NCBI GenBank assembly: GCA_008012315.1
Contig: SSEL01000019.1
Location: 49,213 to 113,212 of the forward strand
Reading direction: 5' to 3'
From: Rhodospirillaceae bacterium
GTDB lineage: Bacteria; Pseudomonadota; Alphaproteobacteria; Dongiales; Dongiaceae
DNA length: 64,000 bases
Positions 1 through 8,443 of the stretch are shown piece after piece. Below the pieces are notes generated by a model that had not been told where the DNA came from, did no database searches, and saw only the letters and a list, made by a program, of their open reading frames with translations. A program made the translations under genes and the position numbers. Within the stretch, counting starts at the first letter, position 1, and each line of letters starts with the position of its first letter.

Positions 1-62
1 TCGCTTTCATATTTCTCCGCGGCTGCTCCGAGATAGCTTTTCGCCAAGCGATCGTATTTCAT
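1..62 (-). CDS. N-terminus of an unidentified gene, cut by the window edge
   Basis: Only the first 20 codons are present, running off the left edge on the minus strand. The ATG at 60-62 has a strong ribosome binding site (TGGAGG, three bases upstream), which is the main evidence for a gene. The peptide begins MKYDRLAKSYLG and continues with a short Ala/Glu stretch. This loosely resembles the N-terminus of small SAM-dependent methyltransferases, but 20 residues are too few to assign a family. It lies about 95 bases downstream of the P-loop kinase gene on the same strand and may be in the same transcript. Confidence 0.5.
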   Translation of the reverse strand, partial: MKYDRLAKSYLGAAAEKYES

Positions 63-155
63 GGCCCTCCAGGAGATTGCGCCGATTGAGTCAGCTTCGG
101 CATGCTCGCAGTCTATGCCATTAAATCCGTGGCTTTGAATGCGCCTTCCATAGAC

Positions 156-959
156 TCATTTCTTGAGAAGTGCCGAGGCAATTTCCCGGGCGGCTGCTTC
201 CGGTGGTGCACCGACATTCTCGACCGTTAGGATATGCCCATCGGAATTATCTGGATCGACTATTTCCCCGACCAGCTTTACCAGATCCGCGACGGTATGG
301 GCGGCGGCCTCCCATTGCCTTTCCATATCGCGCCATGACCGGTCCGTGAGCCGGCTGCCATTTGAATTCCGTGCCAAAGCGCGCATATGAGCGACTTTCG
401 TATCCGTGTGGATATTGGCAATCAAAGCGCCCCGGATGCCGGCCGCCAGAAGCAGATCTTTCCACAGCTCCGGCGAAAACGGCTGCGTTGCGGTGAGCTG
501 CACAGACCAGATCGCCTGCAGCAAGCCCTGATCGACGATGACGGTGGTACCCTGCCGCCGTTCGACTTCCGCGATCAAGGCAATGACGGTCCACAGGTTC
601 CAACTGACCTTTGCGAGATCCCATACTGTCTGCTGCCGGCTTTGACGCGCCTGCAGGAAAGATCGGCGGTAGAGATCGCGGCAAGACCAGACGTTCCTGG
701 CGACCACCCAAAGGCGACGGGCATGCCGTGGAAGAAAGGGCGATGTATCGGCGAGGATGCTCGTTCTCGAGACGACCTGCAGGCCGCACAGCCTCAGCTC
801 GGCCTCCAGGCAGTTTGCTATGGTGGATTTCCCACTGCCCGGCAGGCCGATGAATTCGATGAATTTGATGAGCCCGAATGACGGTGGTTTGGACTCAAAG
901 CTTTTCCCAAATGAGTTTGAAGAGAGATCTGGAAACACTATCGAGATCATTTCCTGCAT
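156..959 (-). CDS. P-loop kinase-like protein (thymidylate/adenylate kinase-like fold)
   Basis: About 267 residues. A Walker A motif GLPGSGKS lies at about residues 38-45, after a region FIEFI that forms the expected first beta strand; VIVDQG later in the protein looks like a Walker B-type strand. The protein is therefore a probable small-molecule NTP-dependent kinase of the thymidylate-kinase-like P-loop group, but the substrate cannot be read from the sequence. The start is uncertain: ATG codons at 959 and 950 both lie inside the 3' end of the upstream gene, and there is an upstream in-frame TTG at 965. The roughly 65-base overlap with the preceding gene suggests translational coupling. Its partner gene also ends in a thymidylate-kinase-like domain, so the two may act on the same pathway. 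Confidence 0.6.
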   Translation of the reverse strand: MQEMISIVFPDLSSNSFGKSFESKPPSFGLIKFIEFIGLPGSGKSTIANCLEAELRLCGLQVVSRTSILADTSPFLPRHARRLWVVARNVWSCRDLYRRSFLQARQSRQQTVWDLAKVSWNLWTVIALIAEVERRQGTTVIVDQGLLQAIWSVQLTATQPFSPELWKDLLLAAGIRGALIANIHTDTKVAHMRALARNSNGSRLTDRSWRDMERQWEAAAHTVADLVKLVGEIVDPDNSDGHILTVENVGAPPEAAAREIASALLKK

Positions 960-2406
960 CCACAACCTGTATCTGCGGGTCGGCTTTTCTCAGCGCGGTC
1001 ATGAGATCGATGCGCTTCTGAAATTCATCATGCTGTAGCTCTCCCGGTTTTCTCGCCGCCGATACCGCATAATCGGCCACGAGCTGGATTGTGACATCGG
1101 GCCGGAATCGATTCATTTTGTCATAGAGTGATAATTCCCATTTTCTGATCCAGCTGGGGCGGCTGCCATGCTGTTTAGTGGGGCCGTCCAGAAAGCCGTG
1201 AGCGAGCGATTGCGGCCAGCGATCACAGAACACCATGAAACCACAGGCTGCTTTGCGGCGCGCCTTGCGGACGGTGTTATAGCGCTCCAATGCAATGAGC
1301 ATCCCCCATAATTCGAGAAACCGGGAACCGACCCGCTTCCTGATCGATGGCGGCCGCTCTCTTCCCTTCCCCTCGCCGGGACTTTCCTCAGCGAGAAACA
1401 TATTCCTCATCTTTGATCTCCGGCGAATATAGACCAACCGGATCAAGCGCCGGAGCCACCATCCTTCGCCATCGCCGGTACCAAGATAAAGGCCGAGGCA
1501 ACTGAACTTGAACCCATAGATGTCCCGCATCCGCTTGACCTGGGTCGATTTGCCCATGCCATCCGGCCCGACAATCGCAACAATGAGACCGCCGGTCACC
1601 GGACATCGCCGGTCAATACTGGTGCCGGGAAACAAGCGATTGACAAAACGCGAGCCGAGATATCTGGCGCCATTGACGGTATTACGCAGCCAGTCGGCCA
1701 AGATACTCAAAGCCGGCGCCGCATTAGCCTCGCGGATCACTCGGCGCAGGTTGGCGAGTTCCTGGCGATTCACCCAGAGATCGCTGCCGTCCTTCTTCAC
1801 ATGGCATCGTAAATTTTCACGGCCGAAAGTGAAGCTGACAGTCTGCACGTTCGAGCCGCCAGGGGTGAAAAGAAGCTCGTCAATTTCGGTTTTCCAGGTG
1901 CCCTGCAACCTCGCCCACGCGCCAAAGCCGAGGCTTCGCGTGCGGAAGGCGATACGCGATAGCGTGATCCGGGCTTCATCCATGGAGGAAACCACCGGTA
2001 TCGAACAATCCCCGAAGGACAGTTCGCGCCAGATTTGGATATCGGCATAATCGTAAAGGCGATGCCTCTTGCCGAACTTTCCACCCAGGCGAATGCTGCT
2101 ATGCACGTCCAGATGCAGGTACTTGCACTTGTCGAAATCGGGAATGAACCAGTCTTCCCGTCCAAGGGAGGTCAGGCTGGGATGATTGACCGAACGGATT
2201 GCCTCGAATCCGGATACGATCCGGCAAAAGGACCGGTAGTCTTCACGGGCAATGAGAATGTCCATATCCTGCATGCCGAAGACGGCTTCCCCCGTATTGC
2301 GGGAGCTTTTGAAGACGCCGTAGCGAATGCCCTCCTCAGTGAGAGCCCGGAACAAGAGGGACGCAACCGACAATAGCGGCTCGTGTGCTTCTCTTCGATA
2401 TTCCAT
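895..2406 (-). CDS. Nucleotidyltransferase-like domain fused to thymidylate-kinase-like domain
   Basis: A 503-residue two-part protein. The N-terminal ~215 residues include DMDILI near residue 47 and later acidic/histidine residues (LHLDVH), resembling the uncharacterised nucleotidyltransferase family (NTP_transf_5 type). The C-terminal half has a Walker A motif GPDGMGKS at about 280-287 and FCDRWPQ near 394, the position and form of the DR(Y) motif of thymidylate kinases. This architecture is met in polysaccharide and surface-glycan loci, but that is recalled rather than tested. The ATG at 2404-2406 is 22 bases below the stop of the RTX gene, so RTX protein, this gene and the next kinase gene look like one operon. 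True dTMP synthesis is unlikely to be its role, because the lid region differs and it carries the extra domain. Confidence 0.6.
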   Translation of the reverse strand: MEYRREAHEPLLSVASLLFRALTEEGIRYGVFKSSRNTGEAVFGMQDMDILIAREDYRSFCRIVSGFEAIRSVNHPSLTSLGREDWFIPDFDKCKYLHLDVHSSIRLGGKFGKRHRLYDYADIQIWRELSFGDCSIPVVSSMDEARITLSRIAFRTRSLGFGAWARLQGTWKTEIDELLFTPGGSNVQTVSFTFGRENLRCHVKKDGSDLWVNRQELANLRRVIREANAAPALSILADWLRNTVNGARYLGSRFVNRLFPGTSIDRRCPVTGGLIVAIVGPDGMGKSTQVKRMRDIYGFKFSCLGLYLGTGDGEGWWLRRLIRLVYIRRRSKMRNMFLAEESPGEGKGRERPPSIRKRVGSRFLELWGMLIALERYNTVRKARRKAACGFMVFCDRWPQSLAHGFLDGPTKQHGSRPSWIRKWELSLYDKMNRFRPDVTIQLVADYAVSAARKPGELQHDEFQKRIDLMTALRKADPQIQVVDAGNDLDSVSRSLFKLIWEKL

Positions 2407-2428
2407 GAGTCAGCGTTTCCTAGCCCTC

Positions 2429-5400
2429 TTATGCAGATAGAACCTGGCTGTGGACGACTTCCGCATTGCTGAAGACCGTGACGGTATCGGCGCCATTGGT
2501 GAAGGTGTAGGCCGTCATGCCGGCGACGGAGATGCCGGCCCCCACGGCGGTGGGGCCAAGCGTGGCGTTGGCGGTGGTTGCCGTCCAGCCGCCGACGGTA
2601 TCGATGTTCAGCGTGTCCGGGCTGCTGCTGCCCATATCGGCGATGAACTGGTGATCCGCCGTGTCGGAAAGAACATCATTCAAGCTCAGGGTGAGGACAT
2701 CCTTACCGCTGCCGGTCTGGATGCGCTCGATATTGGCAAAGGCCGGCCCACGCATATCGATCGTATCAGCGCTGATGAGGACGGCATCGATCGTGTCGAA
2801 ACCGGCGCCGCCGTCGAAGGTGTCGGCGCTATCCCATTTCAGCGTGTCGTTGCCGCCATCGCCGAACAGATGATCAGTGCCGGCGCCGCCGGTGATCGTA
2901 TCGTTGCCGTCGCCGCCATGTATCGTATCGTCACCGTCGCCGCCATCCAGGAGGTTGGCAAGGGCATTGCCGGTGATCGTGTCGTTGAAGGCCGAGCCGG
3001 TGACGTTCTCCATATTGAGCAGACTGTCGGTCCCCTCGCCCGTCGCCGTGCCCAGTTCCAGGTTGGCGGTGATGGCCGAAGCGGCGGCATGATAATCCGC
3101 CGTATCGGTGCCGGTGCCGCCATCCAGCACATCATTGCCGAGACCGCCGCTGAGCGTATCGGCAAGGGTGCCGCCATGCAGCGTGTCGTTGCCGGTGCCG
3201 CCCTTCAGGACATCCATGCCGGAATCGCCATAGATCGTCGCACCCAGGTTGCCTGCGGTAATGGTGTCGTTGCCGTCGCCGCCATGGAAATCCTGGGTGG
3301 CATCATAGCCGGCATGGGTGGCCGCCGCCGCATCGATCGGCAATGTCACGACATCATTGCCCGCCAGCGCATCATATTGCGTTCCCGCCGCATAGTTCGC
3401 GGCCGAGATCGAGTTGAAATCGATGATGTCGTCGAGCGCCGTGAACAAAGGCGGCAAAGGCGTGATATATTGCACCGTCTCGGCGTTGCTGAAGACGGTG
3501 ACCGTATCGGTGCCGTTGGTGAAGGTATAGGCCTTCATGTTGCCGCTAAGGGATATCCCTGCCGCGACGGCGGTCGAACCAAGCGTCTTGTTCGCGGTGG
3601 TCGCGGTCCAGCCGCCGCCGATATCGATTTTCAAGGTGTCCGGGTTGCCACCGCCCATATCGGCAATGAATTGCCGGTCGGCAGTCTCGGTCAGGATCTC
3701 ACTCAAGCTTACCGTAACCACATCCTTGCCACTGCCGGTCAGAATTCGCTCGACATTCTTGAAGCCGGCACCGCGCAGATCGATCGTATCGGTGCTGTTT
3801 TGGGAGGCATCGACCGTGTCGAAACCGGTGCCGCCATCGAAGCTGTCCGCACTGTCCCAATTCAGCGTATCGTTGCCGCCCTCGCCGAAAGCCGTGTCCG
3901 TTCCAACGCCGCCGGTAATGATGTCATTTCCATCGCCGCCACGTATAGTGTCGTTCCCGTCTCCGCCCTGTATCGTGTCGTTACCGCCGCCACCCTGCAG
4001 GATATTGGCGGCCGCGTTGCCGATGATCGTGTCCTTGAAGGCCGAGCCGGTGACATTTTGGATATTCACCAGTGTATCTGCGCCCTCGCCAGTGGCGGTG
4101 CCGAGTGAGAGATCGACCGTCACCGCCGTCGCCGACGCATTGTAATCCACGGTATTGTTGCCGGATCCGCCATCCAGCAGATCGTTGCCCAGGCCGCCGC
4201 TCAGCGTATCGTTGATCGTGCCGCCGAAAAGACGGTCATCGCCGGCGCCACCGACCAGAACGTCATTGCCGGCATCGCCATAGATGGAATCGTTCAGCGC
4301 ACCGCCGGTGATCGTGTCATTGCCCTCATTCCCGTGAAAGGCCGTCTGGACCGGGTTATATCCGGCGGCCGCCGCGGCAGCCGCCGTCGCCGGCAGGATC
4401 ACCGTGTCATTGCCGGCAAGCGCCTCATATTGCGAGCCCGCAAGATAGCTTCCCTTGGTGAGCGTATTGAAATCGACGTTGTCATCCGTGGTGGAAAACA
4501 AGGCCGGTTCGGTCGGGTTGGACGACAATTGAATTTCGTATATCCGGCCGTCGGTGATGTGCTGTCCGCCGTAATCGGCGACATAAAGCGACATCGTGCC
4601 CGGATCGTCATTGGGATCGCTGCTTGGCGCGATCAGCAGCCCCTTCGGGTGAACGGTCGTCCCGCTCAGCGTATTGGTCATCGTTTCCATGACAGTGATG
4701 GTGTTCAGGATCGTCTGGCCGTCGCGGGAGACCACCCAGATATCCCGCGCCGAGCCGCCGGTGACGTAGAACACCTGGTGCACGGGATCGTAGGCGATCG
4801 CTTCCGGATCGACGATGGTCGATGGCAGGACGATCGATTGGACCAGCGTGCCGCTGGTCGTCGTTTCGAAGACCGTGGCGGCATTCAGCTCACCCGTGCC
4901 GCCTTCCATGATGAGCAGATGATCGCTCACCGGGTCATAGGCGACATCCTCGGCATCGGTCGCATAGGCGCGGGTCGAAAAGAAATTGAGTGCCACGCCC
5001 GGATTGTTGGGGTCGACCTCGAAAATGCCGTCCTTATCGTCATCACTGATGTAGAGATGACCGTTATTGGGGTTATAAGCGAGGCCGGTCGGCTCGTCGG
5101 TGAAGCTTCTCAGGCTGGTAGCCTGATCGAAGGTTCCCGTCTGCGATAGTGTGAAGAGATTGTTCGCCTGCAGGAAAGGCGATTCATCGACCTCGGAATC
5201 CGAGAGAAGCAGCTTGCCTGTCCCCGGCGTCGCGCCAGGAATGAAAGCAAGGCCGGAGGGGTCGGGGCTGCCGAAAGCCGTCGTGTCGAAGGCGTTGACG
5301 ATGACCGGATTGGAGATCCAGGGCGTTCCCGTCGTGGTCAGGGCAGCCAGCATCGGTGCTGTCGTTTCGGTATTGCTTTCAGCCGGCGCGTTCGATGTTT

Positions 5401-5701
5401 CGCTGTCGCTGGCAGATGACGTCGGTGCCGGGGGGGCGGATAAAGCCGCCATCTCGGTTTGGCTGGCCGGCTGATCTTCCCGCACGGCATCATCCGAACC
5501 GTCATTGCCCGATTTCGCCGGCCAGGTCGCTGAATTCAATCCTGACAGGATTGCCGCATTGCCTCTCGCCCCGCCATGATGATAGTCGGTGAGCACCGTA
5601 TGGGTTGCAAATTGCGGCGCCGCTGGTGTTTCCGGTGTATCGCCGCGGCCAAGAAGATCGGCGACCCAGTGCGGCAGCTTACTGGCTTTTGAGGTGCGCA
5701 T
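2429..5701 (-). CDS. RTX-type calcium-binding repeat protein with N-terminal propeller-like domain
   Basis: About 1090 residues from the ATG at 5699-5701, chosen for its AAAGGAG ribosome site; in-frame upstream starts lack one. Residues ~1-95 are an Asp/Ala/Pro-rich leader without a Sec signal. Residues ~100-395 look like a beta-propeller of the SdiA-regulated/phytase-like type (repeats such as GLAYNPNNGHLYIS and AIAYDPVHQVFYV). The rest is two homologous modules of about 340 residues, each with tandem GGxGNDxI calcium-binding nonapeptides followed by a conserved block containing GSGKDV and FTNGxDTVTVFSNAE. RTX proteins without a signal peptide are normally exported by a type I secretion system using a C-terminal signal; no such transporter is in this window. 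The function is probably extracellular (adhesin, enzyme or biofilm matrix). It is likely the first gene of the operon with the two kinase-like genes. Confidence 0.85.
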   Translation of the reverse strand: MRTSKASKLPHWVADLLGRGDTPETPAAPQFATHTVLTDYHHGGARGNAAILSGLNSATWPAKSGNDGSDDAVREDQPASQTEMAALSAPPAPTSSASDSETSNAPAESNTETTAPMLAALTTTGTPWISNPVIVNAFDTTAFGSPDPSGLAFIPGATPGTGKLLLSDSEVDESPFLQANNLFTLSQTGTFDQATSLRSFTDEPTGLAYNPNNGHLYISDDDKDGIFEVDPNNPGVALNFFSTRAYATDAEDVAYDPVSDHLLIMEGGTGELNAATVFETTTSGTLVQSIVLPSTIVDPEAIAYDPVHQVFYVTGGSARDIWVVSRDGQTILNTITVMETMTNTLSGTTVHPKGLLIAPSSDPNDDPGTMSLYVADYGGQHITDGRIYEIQLSSNPTEPALFSTTDDNVDFNTLTKGSYLAGSQYEALAGNDTVILPATAAAAAAAGYNPVQTAFHGNEGNDTITGGALNDSIYGDAGNDVLVGGAGDDRLFGGTINDTLSGGLGNDLLDGGSGNNTVDYNASATAVTVDLSLGTATGEGADTLVNIQNVTGSAFKDTIIGNAAANILQGGGGNDTIQGGDGNDTIRGGDGNDIITGGVGTDTAFGEGGNDTLNWDSADSFDGGTGFDTVDASQNSTDTIDLRGAGFKNVERILTGSGKDVVTVSLSEILTETADRQFIADMGGGNPDTLKIDIGGGWTATTANKTLGSTAVAAGISLSGNMKAYTFTNGTDTVTVFSNAETVQYITPLPPLFTALDDIIDFNSISAANYAAGTQYDALAGNDVVTLPIDAAAATHAGYDATQDFHGGDGNDTITAGNLGATIYGDSGMDVLKGGTGNDTLHGGTLADTLSGGLGNDVLDGGTGTDTADYHAAASAITANLELGTATGEGTDSLLNMENVTGSAFNDTITGNALANLLDGGDGDDTIHGGDGNDTITGGAGTDHLFGDGGNDTLKWDSADTFDGGAGFDTIDAVLISADTIDMRGPAFANIERIQTGSGKDVLTLSLNDVLSDTADHQFIADMGSSSPDTLNIDTVGGWTATTANATLGPTAVGAGISVAGMTAYTFTNGADTVTVFSNAEVVHSQVLSA

Positions 5702-6033
5702 CGCTGAAGAAGCTCCTTTATCCAGAGGGAAACCCATCCATTCCCGCCTGCCGGCCGACACAGGTTACCGACGGCGAATGGCCGATGATCTCGACAACAT
5801 TTGTGGCTCATCTTCGACCAAGCCGACTTGCCGACGTTTCTGGATGGAGCTTCTTTTCCGGCTTCTTTTTCGGAGCGGCCGCCTCGTTAAGGCCGCATGA
5901 TGGGTAACGGTCTTAAAACTGTCATCATCGAGATGGATGAGATATCCAAAATTGATGAGACCCGGCCCGATCGGCATCCAGTCACAGCCGGATGAAGCGC
6001 TGCCCGCGATCCCAAAGGGCATCGCGTCTGCCG
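5702..6033. other. Intergenic stretch upstream of the RTX gene
   Basis: 332 bases without a convincing gene. It should hold the promoter of the RTX operon on the minus strand. I see the 11-base motif TAAAACTGTCA at 5914-5924, which recurs upstream of the oxygenase-like gene at 6901-6911. Short reading frames here are not conserved-looking and have no ribosome sites. Confidence 0.5.
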
Positions 6034-6810
6034 TTATCGGTAGACCGACACCCCCTTCATGATGCGTGTCGGATTGATGATGTTCTTCAACCGGCTGGTC
6101 GGCATGATGGATCGCACCACGCTGGCGGCATGCGGATCGACATAATGGAAGAGCGCCGTGCATCTGAGCGCGCCGATATTGCACGCTTCATTTGTATGAG
6201 CGGATTTATAGCCCCAGAAGAAGTAGAGATTGCCGGGCACCATCTTGACGCGGACCAGGCGCTCGTCATGGGTTTCATATAGCCTTTTCAAGTATCCCTG
6301 CCTGATCGGACTTGCGAGGATCGCCTTGTCGATCAGGGAACGCGTGTAGAAGGCCCGAATATTCCGGACATTGGGCAACAGCAGCAGGTCACCGGTCTTC
6401 CCTTCCGCCGGAATGGCGATCGGCACCAGCGCCGCGAGCGCATAGGTATCGAAATGGAAGCGCATGGAGTTCATCTGGCCCTTGGGGCCGCAAAGGCAGC
6501 GCAGCACCTGATAGCAATCGCCATTCGGCGCCTGGCGGCCGGTTCCCGCTTCATAGATGTCGCAACACAGCTTCACGAAACCGGGACGTTTCGGCAGGTC
6601 ATACATGAAGGTGCCAGCCAGTTCCGACGGGCCGCGGAAGATCAGGCATTGGCCGTCATTCTTTTTCAGGACCGCATCGACGAAACTCCGCGCTTGCGTC
6701 AATTCGGCCAGATCGACGTAATTCTCCACCACGGCAAATCCGGCCGCATCGATTTCCGCCGCAATTTTCACAGGGTCACAGGCCGATTCGGTCATCGCAA
6801 GGTTGATCAT
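6034..6810 (-). CDS. Probable 2-oxoglutarate/Fe(II)-dependent oxygenase (phytanoyl-CoA dioxygenase-like)
   Basis: 258 residues from the ATG at 6808-6810, which follows a strong GGAGGAG site by six bases. The facial triad of non-haem Fe(II)/2-oxoglutarate oxygenases appears to be present: His119-x-Asp121 in RFHFDTY, a distal His205 in SAHTNE, and an Arg about ten residues later in ALRCTALF that could bind the 2-oxoglutarate carboxylate. The overall spacing fits the phytanoyl-CoA dioxygenase-like superfamily; the substrate is unknown. The gene is upstream of the RTX operon on the same strand, separated by 332 bases, and shares an 11-base upstream motif with it. It could modify a metabolite or surface molecule made by that locus, but this is inference. 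Confidence 0.6.
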   Translation of the reverse strand: MINLAMTESACDPVKIAAEIDAAGFAVVENYVDLAELTQARSFVDAVLKKNDGQCLIFRGPSELAGTFMYDLPKRPGFVKLCCDIYEAGTGRQAPNGDCYQVLRCLCGPKGQMNSMRFHFDTYALAALVPIAIPAEGKTGDLLLLPNVRNIRAFYTRSLIDKAILASPIRQGYLKRLYETHDERLVRVKMVPGNLYFFWGYKSAHTNEACNIGALRCTALFHYVDPHAASVVRSIMPTSRLKNIINPTRIMKGVSVYR

Positions 6811-7310
6811 TTCCGCTCCTCCAAGACACCGCGCGGTCCGCTTCGTCCGCACCGACAGCCCGGCCGCCACGCAATATAGGGGCGGTTCGTCGCAAATTCA
6901 TAAAACTGTCAAATTGCGAAAGGCAGATTACCACGCGCGGCAAGGCCGCGAATCATCCGGATGGATTAGGACAACCCCAGCCAAAGGTCGAACTTTCGAC
7001 GCCGCAGGTCATCGCATCGTTTCGTTCCTCATACCGGTGAAACGATACCGGTGCAGGCATTGGCACGGCACCGTGTGCGGTCGAATACCACCATTCCGCG
7101 ATTCCGATGGATGGCCGGCCAGCCGTCTGCGACAAAGAAGTTGCGAATTATTCTCAATTATGGCTGATTGCCCAGGCAAAGAGGGGCCGATGGGTTGCTG
7201 AAAGCGGATGGCGTCTGGTTTTGGCTGGCGCAAACAGGTGTTGCCGTGCCGCTGCTGGTCGCGGTCGCGTCTACTGCGGCCCGCAGGCAAAAGGCTATAA
7301 GCCGCCGCGA
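6811..7310. other. 500-base gap without a supported gene
   Basis: Lies between the oxygenase-like gene and the histidine phosphatase gene. Two overlapping reading frames of about 90-130 codons exist on opposite strands, but both are rich in Arg/Pro/His, lack ribosome sites and look like chance frames. The segment next to 6811 is probably the oxygenase promoter region (TTGACA-like hexamer on the minus strand overlapping the TAAAACTGTCA motif at 6901-6911). Nothing else is recognisable. Confidence 0.5.
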
Positions 7311-7886
7311 TCAGTCGCCGTCATGCGGCGCACTCAATTCCTGCAAGCGCCATTGGCCGGCATTGAAGGATAGCCGGGTAAGGCTGGCGGGACGCAGGTC
7401 GAAGCGCATGAAGGTTTCAGTCGGAATATCGAGGCAATGCAAAAGTGCTGCCCGGATGGCATTGGCCGAACAGATCGCCAGCACGCGTCCCGGCTGACCG
7501 GCTTCCGTATCAAGCCAGGCGCCGACGCGGCGACGCAGATCCTCGAGTGTCTCGCCGCCATGCGGCGCTGCTGCCGGTTCGTTCAGCCAGAGGCTCAGGC
7601 CTGCCGGATCGGTTGCGACAATCTCAGCCAGTGACTTGCCGGTCCATCGGCCAAAATCGAGGTCGCGCAGGACATCGACAACCTGCACCGCGCCATCGAG
7701 ATGCCGCGCGGTGCTCACCGCCGCGAGATCCGGACTGCGGAATCCACGCGTGGGCTTAACCATCGCCTGTGCCAGCTTTTGCAGCTTCGGGACCATGCCG
7801 GGTTCAATATCGTCATCGACGCCGAAGAAGGCCTTCCGCATCGACGGCGTTGCTGCCTTGGCGACAAAGTCGAAACGTGTGGTCAA
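7311..7886 (-). CDS. Histidine-phosphatase-fold protein with degenerate active site
   Basis: About 191 residues if translation starts at the TTG at 7884-7886 (LTTRFDF), which matches the MTTRF-type start remembered for alphaproteobacterial relatives; a longer start at 7982 is possible but adds poorly conserved sequence. The family fold is recognisable from LRDLDFGRWTGKSLAEI and GGETLEDLRRRVGAWLD. Yet the catalytic phosphohistidine position at the N-terminus reads VAKAAT (Lys10) instead of a His, the core Arg segment reads SPDLAAVSTA with no Arg, and the second catalytic His segment reads CSANAIRAA. Relatives of this subtype occur in cobalamin gene neighbourhoods (CobC-like). Here it is back to back with a cobalamin riboswitch. 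It is probably non-enzymatic, or a decaying gene. Confidence 0.65.
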   Translation of the reverse strand: MTTRFDFVAKAATPSMRKAFFGVDDDIEPGMVPKLQKLAQAMVKPTRGFRSPDLAAVSTARHLDGAVQVVDVLRDLDFGRWTGKSLAEIVATDPAGLSLWLNEPAAAPHGGETLEDLRRRVGAWLDTEAGQPGRVLAICSANAIRAALLHCLDIPTETFMRFDLRPASLTRLSFNAGQWRLQELSAPHDGD

Positions 7887-8135
7887 GTAGCGCTCTTGCA
7901 AAAATCCGTTCGGCAACGTTGCTCGCCCAAGCGATCGGCAAGCCCGTTCTTCATCGCCAATATAGAATGCCGGCTGCCCCACGTCTCGGGCATCGTCCCG
8001 ACATTTCGCTTAAGCCGGTTTTCGCCAACCAAGCAGCCTGTCTCCTGAGCGCCGTTTCGCGTGTCGTAAAAATGCGCGTTTGCGTCGCGCGCACGCGCTC
8101 AGCCGCTCCGACGTCATGATGATATCCGATCATTC

Positions 8136-8306
8136 GTGGTGCCGTGCCGATGACCTCGGCCGGATAATTGGGAAACCGGTGTAATGCCGGTGCTGCCCCC
8201 GCAACGGTAAGTGATTGCGGCGCGATGGATGCCACTGGGTCGATGATCCGGGAAGGTATCGCGCCAGATCCGCGAGGATTGCTCACAAGCCCGGAAACCA
8301 GCCTCG
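8136..8306 (+). promoter_or_regulatory. Cobalamin (adenosylcobalamin-type) riboswitch
   Basis: The conserved core is easy to read on the plus strand: GGGAAACCGGTG at 8170-8181, the B12-box-type segment CTGCCCCCGCAACGGTAAG at 8193-8211, GATCCGGGAAGG in the middle, and GCTCACAAGCCCGGAAACC closing the core at 8281-8299. Outer boundaries are approximate. It lies 138 bases upstream of the Rieske oxygenase start codon, and no other plus-strand gene intervenes, so it should control that gene. The intervening sequence has a pyrimidine-rich tract (about 8369-8388) that could pair with the purine-rich ribosome site near 8432, suggesting translational control, though this is not folded here. Confidence 0.93.
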
Positions 8307-8443
8307 AATTTTGCGCAGTGGATCGCGGTGGGCGATTCGGACGCGGATAGAGCTGGCCATTCCGGTCCCTCTCTACCCTCCTCCGACATCAGGTTCATCA
8401 CGCGTCCCTCGTTTTTTGAAACGACGTGGTCGAAGGTGATTGA

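Noticed and set aside
2429..4500. Repeats resembling a CRISPR-like array
   Set aside because: Periodic sequence is due to RTX nonapeptide codons inside a gene; no unique spacers.
6803..7290. Overlapping frames of 93-132 codons in the gap 6811-7310
   Set aside because: No ribosome sites, biased composition and opposite orientations; considered chance.
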